DNA from: Paraconiothyrium sp. Pb-2020
Lineage: Eukaryota > Ascomycota > Dothideomycetes > Pleosporales > Didymosphaeriaceae
Reading direction: 5' to 3'
DNA length: 64,000 bases
Assembly (NCBI GenBank): GCA_022419385.1
Contig: JAJUBI010000007.1
Span: 3,009,768-3,073,767 of the forward strand
The notes below the pieces were generated by a model that saw only the letters and a program-made list of their open reading frames with translations, was not told the origin of the DNA and ran no database searches. A program made the position numbers and the translations under genes. Of the stretch, positions 21,608 through 31,542 are shown one piece after another (positions within the stretch are counted from its first letter, which is position 1; every line of letters begins with the position of its first letter).

Positions 21608-24496
21608 CTAGTTGCGACGGTTGCGTCGGTCGCGGGGGTTGTATGGCTCATACCGGGAGCCGCCGCTGATCGCACCGAGATCGTTACGCCAGCGATTCGG
21701 ATTCTCCTTGTTGCGGTTGGATGAGGGCTTGCGAGATGCCCAGCCAAGGCGGGATGGCATCGCTTGGGCCTGCGAAGGCTCGATATCAGATGGATTCGCA
21801 AGTGGCTGCTGGAGTTCCCGAGCGCTCTCTTGATGCCGAATCTTCTCCGGCTGCCTGTCGCCATTTCCAATAGTGGCCTTCTGTACAGGGGCTTGCTGGA
21901 TAGAAGCCTTTTCAATCGGAGTCTTCTCAGTAGGGGCCTTCTCAATAGGGGCCTTCTGAGCGGCAGAACGGGCGGCCTCCTGAGCCTTCCTTTGGTTCAC
22001 GGCGGCCCTAATGTTCAACATACTCTTTGGCATGACGATCTTGAGTGTTGACTCGTTAGGTGGCAGGCGACGAGGGAGTGGAGTGGGGGTGGTCTGAACC
22101 TTAAGACGCTTCGAATTGGGCTTCTCGGTCTTGTCGGTCGACTCTTCAATAGGAACGTCGCGCTTCCGCTTGCTGGAAGCAGTAGATGTAGCTGTCGCGA
22201 CCGTGGGAGGACTGGAAGCGGTAGATGTAGCTGCTGCAACCTTCACATCATCCGCAGACAATGGTGTATCGTAAGGCGTTGAGAAATGCGAAGCCGCCGC
22301 CACGGTATGTTCTTCATGTTTCTGGCGCTTAGAGGATGACAAGGACTTGTATCCCTCATCCGATGACTCGCCCATACCTCGCTTCCTGCTGTTGCCCTGG
22401 GCTTCTTGTTGAGTCGGGGTTTGTAAGGTCTTCTGGGTTGTAGACTGTCCTTGCACTGAGATGGTATCATGAGATGATTCATTGGCAACTGGAGTATCGT
22501 GCTTCTTCTGCCTTTGCGGGGCGGGACTTTGCAAACTCTTCTGTGTGATAGACGGATCTTGCACGGTGGCTGGAACACGAGGCGAATCGTTGGCTACGGA
22601 GATATCGTTGTCCTTCTGTTCCCGGGCTGGAGTGCTGATAGCAGTGGCTGACGTAGCTGTGGCGATTGCGCTGGGCGTATGCCGGGGTACAGCCTTGTGA
22701 AAGCGGCTGGGATTAGGGAGCCCGAAGTCCCTGACGACGTCCTCCGAATGTGTACCATCGACTTCTGTGAGCGGGAACCTGTTGCACGGCCAGCCGATCT
22801 CAAACATCTCGGGATCCTCCATCTGGGTATCCTCGTAGGGGCCGGGCGACGGTGAGCGGCAATAAGATTCGATCATCTTCGGCTTCTTTGCCTTCATCTT
22901 TTTGGTCTTGGATTGTGGCGGGGCAGAGGTATCAAGCGTCTTGGATGGAACTTTAGCGGCAGTGGCCACTGGCTTCTTTTCGATGTCCTTATAGAGCACA
23001 TTGTGAATCGTTGGCTCGAACTCGCCATAGGCCCTTACGAAGCCGTCTTTCTCAATGATGGCACGAAGTTTGTTGAACTGCTGTGAATGCACAATCTTGT
23101 CCTTCGAAGGCTCTGCATACACCCGTATGTCTTGCTCTCGCTCGACGCAGATTTTGTTAAGCTTGATCGCTGTCATTCCAGCTTTCGCTTTCGCTTTAAT
23201 GATGTTCCCCTCGCGGAACTCAAAGGCCATCGTTTGGAAAGCGCTGTCTTGAGTCTCTGTCCGGACATCTGGGTGTGGGCCGTTTGGCTTGAGAAAAGGC
23301 ATACCGTACGAAAACAGGGTGTGATCCTTGTATTCAAGTGTGCCTACGGTACGAGTGATTTGGCGCTGCTCGGCTTTAGTCGGTTCCCTACCATACACGA
23401 TCTCATAAACCATAGGAGACTGGATAAAGGCGGTCTGAACGCCGGTGCTGTGGTAAACAACCTTGCGCGGCACGGCGGGAAAGTAGTCGTCGTACGTGTT
23501 GTTATCGATGCCGTCGGAGTCTTCATGTTCTGCGGCAGTGGAGCCGTAGCCATCAGCCCGGCCATCTACTGTGTCGCGCCATCCTTCGATAGCATCTTGC
23601 AAGTCGGCATCGGTAACCAAGTTCGCCGCTGAGCCTTGTAGATCATCGCAGATTCGCGGATCCGTTGCGTTCATTCCGTGTCTCACACCGGCTGGAAAAA
23701 GCCACTGAAGGCGGGTCTTCTCGTTCCAATCATTGTTTTCCTTCTCCCTGATGGCGGTGGTGATGAGGACCTTGCGCAGGCCGATCTTCCAATCTAGCAC
23801 AGAGGCGCCTTCAAACGTACCGTCCTTTGCTTTCTCTGCCTCCTCGATACCGTTTTGGCAGCAGAGTCTACCATCACGCAAGCGCATGATAAGTTGATCT
23901 GGATAGTGATCACGGAAAGGGATCGCATCGAGAATTTGCTGGGTAGATGAGTCAGATGAGGCAGCAGCTGAAGACGGACTCGGAGATTTCGATGCCGCGG
24001 GTGAAGGTGATTGAGACAGCTGCGTAGGCTCAGGCGTCTCTTGTGCATCAGACACTTGAACGGTAGTTGCAGACTGCTGCACGAGAGCGGCAGGTTCCTG
24101 CACGATAGTTACGGGCTCCTGGACGGTAGTGGTAGACTCTTTGGGGGTGGCGGCAGACTCTTGAGAGATAGTAGCAGGTCCGTCAGAAGTAGTCTTATCT
24201 TCAACAGTCTCCTTGGGATCAGCACCCGTAAGGTCAGCGTATGAGCCAATGTAGATGTCCTCGGCATAGAGGTCGTCCTCGGCATAGAGATCGTGAGAAG
24301 TCTGAACGCTGGTGCTGGTAGTCTTAACATTGTCGGTCTGCGACGCAGAAGATACGTAAGTCGGAGTAGCGGATGGGGTTCGCTCAGACATGGCGGACTT
24401 AGTAGGAGCCTCGACAGCAACAAAACCATCGATAGTCGAGGAGGGCTTGCCGCGGCAGGTGCCGCCGCGAGTGTCCGGTTCAAATATATCGAACAT
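21608..24496 (-). CDS. Large low-complexity, probably nuclear protein of unknown function
   Basis: A 962-residue single open frame with ATG at 24494-24496. I do not recognise the family. Residues ~1-185 are Ser/Thr/Pro-rich with TVQEP-type repeats and a DLYAEDDLYAED duplication. Residues ~187-510 look folded: IPFRDHYPDQLIMRLRDGR, DWKIGLRKVLITTAIREKE, TRLQWLFPAGVRHGM and a segment with YGREPTKAEQRQ and THTLFSYGMPF-like text. The rest is disordered and rich in basic clusters (KTKKMKAKKPK, SSKRQKHEE, SSKRKRD, NSKRLKV) suggesting nuclear import. A ~35-residue block (DISVANDSPR... ; DTPVANESSH...) is duplicated, and a five-residue KAPIE-type repeat lies near the C terminus, which ends RDRRNRRN. 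A nucleic-acid-linked role is only a guess from charge. Coding confidence comes from the length and uninterrupted frame. Confidence 0.75.
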   Translation of the reverse strand: MFDIFEPDTRGGTCRGKPSSTIDGFVAVEAPTKSAMSERTPSATPTYVSSASQTDNVKTTSTSVQTSHDLYAEDDLYAEDIYIGSYADLTGADPKETVEDKTTSDGPATISQESAATPKESTTTVQEPVTIVQEPAALVQQSATTVQVSDAQETPEPTQLSQSPSPAASKSPSPSSAAASSDSSTQQILDAIPFRDHYPDQLIMRLRDGRLCCQNGIEEAEKAKDGTFEGASVLDWKIGLRKVLITTAIREKENNDWNEKTRLQWLFPAGVRHGMNATDPRICDDLQGSAANLVTDADLQDAIEGWRDTVDGRADGYGSTAAEHEDSDGIDNNTYDDYFPAVPRKVVYHSTGVQTAFIQSPMVYEIVYGREPTKAEQRQITRTVGTLEYKDHTLFSYGMPFLKPNGPHPDVRTETQDSAFQTMAFEFREGNIIKAKAKAGMTAIKLNKICVEREQDIRVYAEPSKDKIVHSQQFNKLRAIIEKDGFVRAYGEFEPTIHNVLYKDIEKKPVATAAKVPSKTLDTSAPPQSKTKKMKAKKPKMIESYCRSPSPGPYEDTQMEDPEMFEIGWPCNRFPLTEVDGTHSEDVVRDFGLPNPSRFHKAVPRHTPSAIATATSATAISTPAREQKDNDISVANDSPRVPATVQDPSITQKSLQSPAPQRQKKHDTPVANESSHDTISVQGQSTTQKTLQTPTQQEAQGNSRKRGMGESSDEGYKSLSSSKRQKHEEHTVAAASHFSTPYDTPLSADDVKVAAATSTASSPPTVATATSTASSKRKRDVPIEESTDKTEKPNSKRLKVQTTPTPLPRRLPPNESTLKIVMPKSMLNIRAAVNQRKAQEAARSAAQKAPIEKAPTEKTPIEKASIQQAPVQKATIGNGDRQPEKIRHQESARELQQPLANPSDIEPSQAQAMPSRLGWASRKPSSNRNKENPNRWRNDLGAISGGSRYEPYNPRDRRNRRN

Positions 24497-25845
24497 AGTG
24501 ATTTAGCTGCAGGCCGCTGGCGCTGCGGTTTCGAGAACTGATACTTTAGACGTCGCGATGTCGCTGTTTCGCGTCGTCGAAGCTGCGAATTTAACTCGCG
24601 GTGGGTGGATCGCCGTGATCAGCGGCGGAAGTAGAGAAGTAGAAGTATTTGAGGCAGGGAGCTTGCAAATGAGGGCGCAGATTGAGTATACAAAGGCGCG
24701 GTAGGGTTAAGTTGGGTGGAGGTGTTGAGTATAAAAGTGCGTGGGCGCGCGTTTTAGAAGAGGCGCGGAAGGGAAGCGGATGAGAGTGAGGTGAACAATA
24801 GGTAGCGCGTACCAGGTGAAGCCGCACGAGGCTTATTGTCTTCTGTTGTGCGCGGTGAGGTGAAGAAGTGAAAGCACGTGCCACCGCGTGCCTGCCGGAT
24901 ACGTCGTTGCCCACGCCAACGGTCAGGCTGGCGACACCGCCCATGGCGCGAGCGGCGGGCGTTTGCACAGCTTTCAATTTGTCCCCGTCTATACTTTTCA
25001 CCGCCAAGTTAGCCCGCCTTTTGAGCAAGCTGCCGCAACATCGACGTCGACACGCATGTCCGGACTCTGTACGACTCAATGACTTTATAACTTGAAGCAC
25101 CTCAGAAAAACCCGCTTGAAGGCCGCCTTTGAAATCCTGCTGAGCTAGGATGAACATAGGGGGGTATCTAGGTGCAGCTTGGGCTACTAGTGGTTGCAGA
25201 CCATTCTGAGATGCTGATGTTTCATTTGGTGATTGCGTATACACGTTTTACACGTAACAGTATCTTTATCAAGACTCATCGACACTGACTATCAGTTCAT
25301 AGTTTGTAATGATATGCCCTGAAGAAATGTAAGACCTACTTCAGAATGCCCGGTCCAAACATCCTCAAATGACTGACCCCAACTGACACAGCATCTTCGA
25401 ATATCGTTCGCAACGACACAGATTGGATGCCCCAGGATATGTGATTATGAGAACTATCTGACATAAGATCAAATGAAAAGATCATTCTAGTGTACTTCAA
25501 GAGCGATCCCAGACGGTATTGGTTGAAACGTCCGTTCACGTGACATAACATTCACCCTTCCGCTCTTGGCAACACCGCCCACTCCCCCATTGAGCAGCTA
25601 ACACAACGGTGCGAGACATACGGATCACACACGCTGTAAACCAACTCTACGCTATGATCCTTCGCATGTGTGCCTTTTTTGAAAGACATGAGGCTAGTAA
25701 GCTGGAGGCCTGCTTAGTGCGCAAACGATGCCTTCACGATCTCACTAGAATGTTAGAACATGTATAGACATGTTATTGCGTCAGTAAATACACATTAGAC
25801 GAGCGAACCGCCCTCGAAATACCCCATCTTCACGGATGCACTACA
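24497..25845. other. Intergenic (1.35 kb)
   Basis: Upstream of the 962-residue gene and downstream of the carboxylesterase gene, both minus strand. The 217-codon frame at 24591-25244 (minus) is basic and Ser/His-rich with no initiation context or domain and overlaps the presumed promoter, so I leave it out. No other element is supportable. Confidence 0.4.
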
Positions 25846-28005
25846 TCATACCCCGCCCTTGAGATAATAATCCAGCCCGTAGCCAAGCCACTCGCACTGT
25901 TCAACATCCACAAAGGGGGCACTCCTGCTAGGATAATCCAGCAACCGTATTTCCCTTCCATTGCTTGTAACCTGGTCCCAATCTCCCGTCCTTCTTACCG
26001 CATCAACCACCTTATCATATCCTCTGACCTTCAAATACTCCGGATCCGGGTTCGGATCGCCTGTCTTGACGAAGCTCGCGAAATAACTGCTTGTCAATTG
26101 CGTATAGTACAAATCTGCAGGCTCGCGTATCGTGGACAAAGTGCCAAAGACGAACGGCAGATCTGAGCCGTGCAGTCGGAAGTACGGGTTTTCCGGATTG
26201 TTGTTGGCGGGGCCACCGAGGTTATTGGGGTCGTAGCCGCCAATGGTACGTTCCATCTGGTAGAAGTAAGCCTTCTTGAAGGCACCGGAGGAACTACCAG
26301 CGTAGACGGTGGCTTGGTCGATGCAGCGGAAGGTTTTGTCTGTTGCCACCCGCTGGGAGACATTGAACGAGTCGAGTGTGAGGTTTCCGGTGTTGTAGAA
26401 AGGGAAGAGTTTTGAGTCGATTATCTTCTGCGCCCACGTCGAGTTGATGCCCAGTGCGACTTGGAGACCTTGCGAGTGGTTCGAAATGGGGGTCTTCGGA
26501 TATGTAGAGAAGGAAGCGCCATCGTTGCGCGTGATGCCCCATATTGTAGGTATATGCGCAGTGCTAGCGTTGCGCGTTGCGAGGATCAGCTTGGGTGTAT
26601 TGACGTATTTGCCATCTTGGACTACGTATCGGGCCACCGTGGGAAACGAAACGAGCTTCAGTGCGTCGACTTGTTTGAGGCAAGCAATTTGGGCCGAGAT
26701 ATCGGTGTTGTTGCATCCTGCAGCAGAAAATATTTGTTGGCCCGCCACCGCATACGATTGGGCAACTGTGTAGTACGTCGAATATGTCGTTCCATAGTCA
26801 CCGTTCAGACCCAGTGTTACGCCGCCTCCCAGATTGGACATTGCAACTGCACCTTGGTACTTGCCGATTGCCTGTGGGGAGCCCAGCAGTGTACGCACTG
26901 AGCCGGCTCCGGCGGATTCCCCAATGATGGTGATCTGCTTGGGGTCGCCGCCAAAGGAAGCAATGTTAGCACGCACCCAGTCAAGAGCCACCGTCTGATC
27001 AGCAATGCCAAAATTGCCAGCTATGTTGGTTTCAGGAATAGCCAGGAAGCCCAGAGTTGACAAACGATAATTTATCGAGACGACCACAATATCTTCTTTG
27101 CTCGCAAGGTTGCCGCCGTCCGTCAAAGGGTCCGCACCCGAGCCACCCGTAAAGCCACCACCATGGATCCAGAACATGACCGGGCGCAGATTGCTCCTCG
27201 AGCCAGCCCTTGGGATATATGGGGTCTGAATATTCAGGAAAAGACAGTCCTCGCTTCCAGAACCCCCTTGCGCACATTGCGCGCCGTACGCGGTAGCCCG
27301 AATATTCTGGCCCTTTTCCGAATACAGCGAAGAGTACGTCCAGCGTTGAGGTTTGTCGGCATACGGGATACCCAAGAACCGGAACGATTTCTGGTTGCGA
27401 TAGCCAACAAAAGTGTTGCTGCTGGAGGCTACTGCAATCTGGCTTCCATTGACTGGACTAGCGTTCGACGAGCCATTGTTGGCGGACTGAGTGCAAAGAA
27501 CTGGAAGCTTCCTGGAAGAACTTTTTGACGAAGATGCAAAGCTTAGTTGACGTCCGACGGAGACGATTCCATTCTCGATGTAGAAGCCACTTGCAGCGTC
27601 GAAGTGTTCCGCGAAGTCCTGATAGGAAAGCGCATGGACGAAGTCGGATTGGTACTTCTGAAGTATTGATTTGGGAAGGAGTTTCTCGTTCACAGATGCG
27701 CACGCAGCTGCAGCACTTGCTTGGGAAGACGGGTCGAGAAGGAGTGCTCCAACGTGGTTCTTGTCATCGGAAGCGTTGAGGTTGTTCTGGTAGACCAGCG
27801 TCAACGAGGTTTTCGCGTTCGAGAGGTCGACAGTTGCACGGGACTGAATCGATTGAGACTGTGCGAATGCGACAAGGCCAGCAATAAGTGCTATAATGAT
27901 TGAGCAGACAGCCATCTTGGCAATCGGTGAAGAACCTCTAACAGAGGTTTGGTCTTCGAAGAAAGACTTGGCAGGCACCCGAGCTGTGAACATATGATAA
28001 GCCAT
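25846..28005 (-). CDS. Type-B carboxylesterase with long N-terminal extension
   Basis: A 719-residue single-exon esterase/lipase of the carboxylesterase type-B (cholinesterase-like) family. Signatures: FLGIPYADKP (~210-219), EDCLFLNIQTP (~252-262), the oxyanion HGGGFTGGSG (~281-290), and the nucleophile GESAGAGS with Ser364; RLHGSDLPFVFG supplies the likely catalytic His near residue 620. A hydrophobic segment at ~32-48 (MAVCSIIIALIAGLVAFAQS) acts as signal peptide if translation starts at the second ATG (27913-27915) or as a type II anchor if it starts at 28003-28005. About 190 residues precede the esterase domain, longer than usual, and are Ser/Asn-rich. Many N-glycosylation sites fit an exported enzyme. 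Substrate unknown; its context with other secreted hydrolases and sugar carriers suggests a nutritional role. Confidence 0.9.
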   Translation of the reverse strand: MAYHMFTARVPAKSFFEDQTSVRGSSPIAKMAVCSIIIALIAGLVAFAQSQSIQSRATVDLSNAKTSLTLVYQNNLNASDDKNHVGALLLDPSSQASAAAACASVNEKLLPKSILQKYQSDFVHALSYQDFAEHFDAASGFYIENGIVSVGRQLSFASSSKSSSRKLPVLCTQSANNGSSNASPVNGSQIAVASSSNTFVGYRNQKSFRFLGIPYADKPQRWTYSSLYSEKGQNIRATAYGAQCAQGGSGSEDCLFLNIQTPYIPRAGSRSNLRPVMFWIHGGGFTGGSGADPLTDGGNLASKEDIVVVSINYRLSTLGFLAIPETNIAGNFGIADQTVALDWVRANIASFGGDPKQITIIGESAGAGSVRTLLGSPQAIGKYQGAVAMSNLGGGVTLGLNGDYGTTYSTYYTVAQSYAVAGQQIFSAAGCNNTDISAQIACLKQVDALKLVSFPTVARYVVQDGKYVNTPKLILATRNASTAHIPTIWGITRNDGASFSTYPKTPISNHSQGLQVALGINSTWAQKIIDSKLFPFYNTGNLTLDSFNVSQRVATDKTFRCIDQATVYAGSSSGAFKKAYFYQMERTIGGYDPNNLGGPANNNPENPYFRLHGSDLPFVFGTLSTIREPADLYYTQLTSSYFASFVKTGDPNPDPEYLKVRGYDKVVDAVRRTGDWDQVTSNGREIRLLDYPSRSAPFVDVEQCEWLGYGLDYYLKGGV

Positions 28006-28862
28006 TTACATGGAACTTATACGTTTAATGCTTGAGTCGAAAATTTCCGGTAACCCGGAATGGCGTTGATCGATACAAGCACGCTAGCTAAGTTTAGCTA
28101 AGATTTAGATGAGGAGGTGAGGTATAAGCCTTCTAGCGCATTTGCTTACCCCGGAACACAGGGTCGATCATTCCTCGGCAAGAGCATGCAGCAAGTTGAC
28201 CTGGAAATATTCTCTGGCACTATTGTTTGAGATGCGCTTGAGATTGGAATCGTACCTGTGAAGCTAAGTCGCAAGCTCGTTGACACAAGTTGGTTCATAA
28301 ACCACCACAATGCCGACCGAACATAGGCACTGAATGCGAATACTGCATCCAGACTTGTGGGTATTACGACTGTCCGCGGGATGCTGTGTAGCGTGTTGGG
28401 TTCGCCCCCGTGGAGGGGCCGAGCACTTTAGCCGTTTAGGCATATCTCAAAGAACCCCAGCTATCGCACTTCGACATATTCGATAGTGTAGTCGATGATG
28501 CGTCGTCGAATCCTAGGAATCGTCTCCACAGGAACATGAGGCTGCGATTACAAAGTCATGGGACACAGTATGGCTGCGATGGATTCACGTCGCTACGTGC
28601 TGAAGTTTGCCTAGCGGTAGCCTTGCTGCACCTCCCATCCACTAGTGTAAAAAGCAAACCACACAGGGTGCATCGTATTATATATTGATCGATGGTTCTC
28701 GGACCGATCTTTCATTGCTATAAAGAATAAGCCAAACTCAAGTGTAATGCTAGGGAAGAAGTTTACAAGCGACACCCCGGGTTTTGCTGAGCCGAGCATA
28801 TATCAATCCTTGATCTTCTCCTCCAAGAATTTAGCAAACCCTCCCTTGGCCGCCATACGCAT
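28006..28862. other. Intergenic (0.86 kb)
   Basis: Holds the promoter of the carboxylesterase gene and the 3' flank of the small minus-strand gene. Repeated GCTAAG/TTAGC-type words occur at 28083-28105 but no feature is supportable. Confidence 0.4.
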
Positions 28863-29342
28863 CTATACTTCCTCTACCACCCACAGTGCACAACGAAGAT
28901 GACATTCGTTTACTGGATGGTCCGGTAGCCAGAAAGGGTAGAAAGCGTGCGTCTTAGGAGCAAACAGAGGAAGACCAGTAAGTTCAGATGAGCAACGCTC
29001 CATGATCTGGTCTGACATCAATGTGCAAAGTGCGAACATCTTCTCAGGATCGTTTTGGAACGGAAGAGAAAAATCAATCTCAGCGTAGGCAAAGTCGAGG
29101 AGGAACGCTGCTACTTCCTCGATCGTGCTGCTATCTTTGAAATCTGGTGCAAGCTTACACACGCTTGGGGAAGTGGGCTTTACCGAGCAGTCGGTTTCCG
29201 TGTCCATCTCTTCGGGCAACAAGTTCTCTCCTGCAGTTTCAGGGAATTCAACGACGTCCTGCATCTGTTCGTGTTGCAGAGTGGTTGCAGCCAGCTGGGT
29301 AGCGAGTTCGTCGACGTCCATCGCACTTTGGTAATAGGCCAT
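28863..29342 (-). CDS. Small hypothetical protein, 159 residues
   Basis: An acidic 159-residue frame with ATG at 29340-29342. I do not recognise it. The first ~65 residues are polar and disordered (ELATQLAATTLQHEQMQ, PEEMDTETD); residues ~68-150 look helical and folded, with IEEVAAFLLDFAYAEID, ALCTLMSDQIMERC and a final HPVNECHLRCALWVVEEV. No signal peptide or membrane segment. The amino-acid balance and hydrophobic patterning favour real coding, but the gene is short and may have additional exons. Confidence 0.5.
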   Translation of the reverse strand: MAYYQSAMDVDELATQLAATTLQHEQMQDVVEFPETAGENLLPEEMDTETDCSVKPTSPSVCKLAPDFKDSSTIEEVAAFLLDFAYAEIDFSLPFQNDPEKMFALCTLMSDQIMERCSSELTGLPLFAPKTHAFYPFWLPDHPVNECHLRCALWVVEEV

Positions 29343-29735
29343 ACCGTAGATCGAAAGTTATGTTTGATAGTTGTAGCTTAACTCGTCGGTCGCGTTTGGT
29401 CGTGACATATAGAAGAACGTGGGTAACTTAAGTTCTCTATACAATGTCCGGGGTTCATTGTGTATAAAATGGAAAGTTCGCTCACACAATGACGGCAGGG
29501 GCACGAGTACAATGTTTGAATAATAGCGTTCATCAAGCAATACCATGGGTCAACGCCGAGTAGGACCCGACTAGGGGCGACTTTCCGGCCAGCCACCTAT
29601 GCAATGCTTAGCATATCGAGGATGGATGCCGGAAGTGTAGGAATCACCCAGTATGGACATGCCCGACCAGGGTAAATCAGGGTGAAAAATGTCCAAGGCC
29701 ACATGCCGAATAGACCATATGCGATAGTCGGACTG
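29343..29735. other. Intergenic (0.39 kb)
   Basis: Separates two minus-strand genes; presumably the promoter of the small hypothetical gene and the 3' flank of the reductase. No coding or regulatory feature was identified. Confidence 0.4.
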
Positions 29736-31542
29736 TTAGTAGTCAAAGTTCTCGAAGATCACGACCTTCCCTTCCAGCCAGCTCAGAAGTTCTTTTCTTA
29801 ACGGACCCCCCGCGCACAAGTAGTAAGAGCCCGCTTCGTCGATTTCGAGGTCCGCTTTTCCGAGCCTTCTCCTGCTAACCTTTGCCCCCTTGCTCTTGAG
29901 CTGTTCGATCTTCGCCTCGGAATCTGCTATCTCGGTGTTGCCAGTAAAGAACAATTCCGTGCATGCAGCAAGCTCTGGGTACCTCTCCAATACGTCCAGA
30001 ACAAGATCAATGTCTGCCAGTCGGGTGGTCCACAGCAGCTTCAGCCGGTTCGGTCGAATTTCGAGAATTTCAATTTGGCCAAGCAGCGGTGTGATACCGA
30101 CACCACCCGCTATGAACGGTGTAAGCTTGTTCTCATCTGAGTCCTGCTCGATCACAAACTCTCCGCCAACGCCCACGATGGGTACCTCAAAGCCGGCACG
30201 ATCATTCTGCCGGAAAAGATAGCTCGTTACAACGCCGACATTTCTTATGGTTATGTCAAAAACTTTCTGCGGACCATCTCCTGACGGGGTGGATGAAATG
30301 GTGAAGGTTCGTACAAAGTCATCGTTCAGACTCCGTGGGTCGTCATCTCGCATATGCGAGTAGCCAATATCGAGCTCGTTAGAGAAGTCAAAGGCCACCC
30401 ATTGTCCGGGCGAGTACTGAACTGCTTCCGGGACAGTAAATGTGAAACGCGCAACAGTCGGACCGAGTGGCACCTTTTTGATGAGACGAGCGGTCTTTCG
30501 TGCAGCTAGCACGGAAGCCTTCAAATTCCCTTCAGAGGCCAGCGTTCTTACAAGCGGGTTGTAAGGCGATGGAGTCTTTCGCGCCGGCAACGGAGCCCTT
30601 GTTGACCACGCGCGCTTCTCCAATCCTAATTTTCACGGCCAGATTGCTTCCAGGCAGTATTGCTGTTGCGTCATCACCAGCCAGAACATCCGTGGTTCCA
30701 GTTATATAAAGTACATCTCCCGTTTCGTAGTCTGGGAACGTTATGCCAATCTTTGGGTTCACGAGTAGGTTGCCAAGCGATTGGTATAATCGATTTCCAG
30801 AGTATTCTGGATACACAATTTCGGTATCGGAGAGGACTCGTACGAATCCCGCAGGCCCACCTCTATGGTTCGTATCCATGTCTTCAAGCACACTAGTCGT
30901 AAGAAAGAACATGTCCGACTTTAGAATCAGCGCCTTGGCTTCTTCCGAGAGAGTCTCAGATTGTGAGAGCAGCGTCGACGTTACCATTGCAGGTTTGATG
31001 TCGTATTGGTTTAGGTATTTAGGGCAGTTCCCCAGACTCTGCTCAATTTTGGTGATCAGCTGGATTTGGTCTTGCTGATCAGGCATACCAGCGGACTCCT
31101 CGCCGTTGTCTTCGACCTCCACCTTGACTGCATCGACACATCCAGCTATCATGCGACCAAAGATCTTTACTCTTTTCCTCTCCATGAGGTCGATGGTGAG
31201 CCCAGCTACCATTTTCTCTTTGCCTGGAACCATTACTCCCTTCTCTGCGTCACCCAGTAAAGCCTGTACGACAGGATCATGCGCTACATCGACAAGTGTC
31301 CGAGTTCCAACCATCCCACCTCCCAACATCTCCGAAAAGCCATGATTCCCGCCCCATAGTGAAGTCCATGGTCGATCCTGCGCATCTAGTGTCCCGATGG
31401 CAAGTAGTGGCGCTTGTTGCAATCGGAATGCCGCTTGAGGCGTGAGCATTGTTGAGGTAGGATTATCCAGGCGAGGAACATGAAGCAGCTTGTGCATCTT
31501 CGTCTCGCCCTCGTGAAAGGACATTCCAAAAGAAAAGGCCAT
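29736..31542 (-). CDS. PNPOx-like / ferredoxin-reductase-like flavoprotein fusion, frame broken
   Basis: Two halves in different frames together make one known domain arrangement. The 5' half (ATG at 31540-31542, FHEGE...KLLHVPRLDN) is an FMN-binding split-barrel of the pyridoxamine-phosphate-oxidase type, with GTLDAQDRPWTSLW and FFLTTSVLEDMDTNHRGGPAGF. The 3' half is an FAD/NAD(P) reductase: RTFTISSTPSG (FAD), FIAGGVGITPLLGQIE (NAD(P) Rossmann) and a C-terminal VVIFENFDY. Frame 1 reads through VKIRIGEARVVNKGSVAGAKD and stops near 30532; the other frame carries TPSPYNPLVRTL, which I remember as a conserved linker in homologues. One surplus base near 30560-30575 would explain this. Alternatively a 46-nt intron (GTAAGA...TAG, 30491-30548 area) keeps the frame open but loses the linker. 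Function would be soluble electron transfer to an unknown acceptor. Confidence 0.75.

Noticed and set aside
24591..25244. 217-codon minus-strand open frame
   Set aside because: Basic, Ser/His-rich, no domain, lies in a presumed promoter; GC-rich DNA yields such frames by chance.
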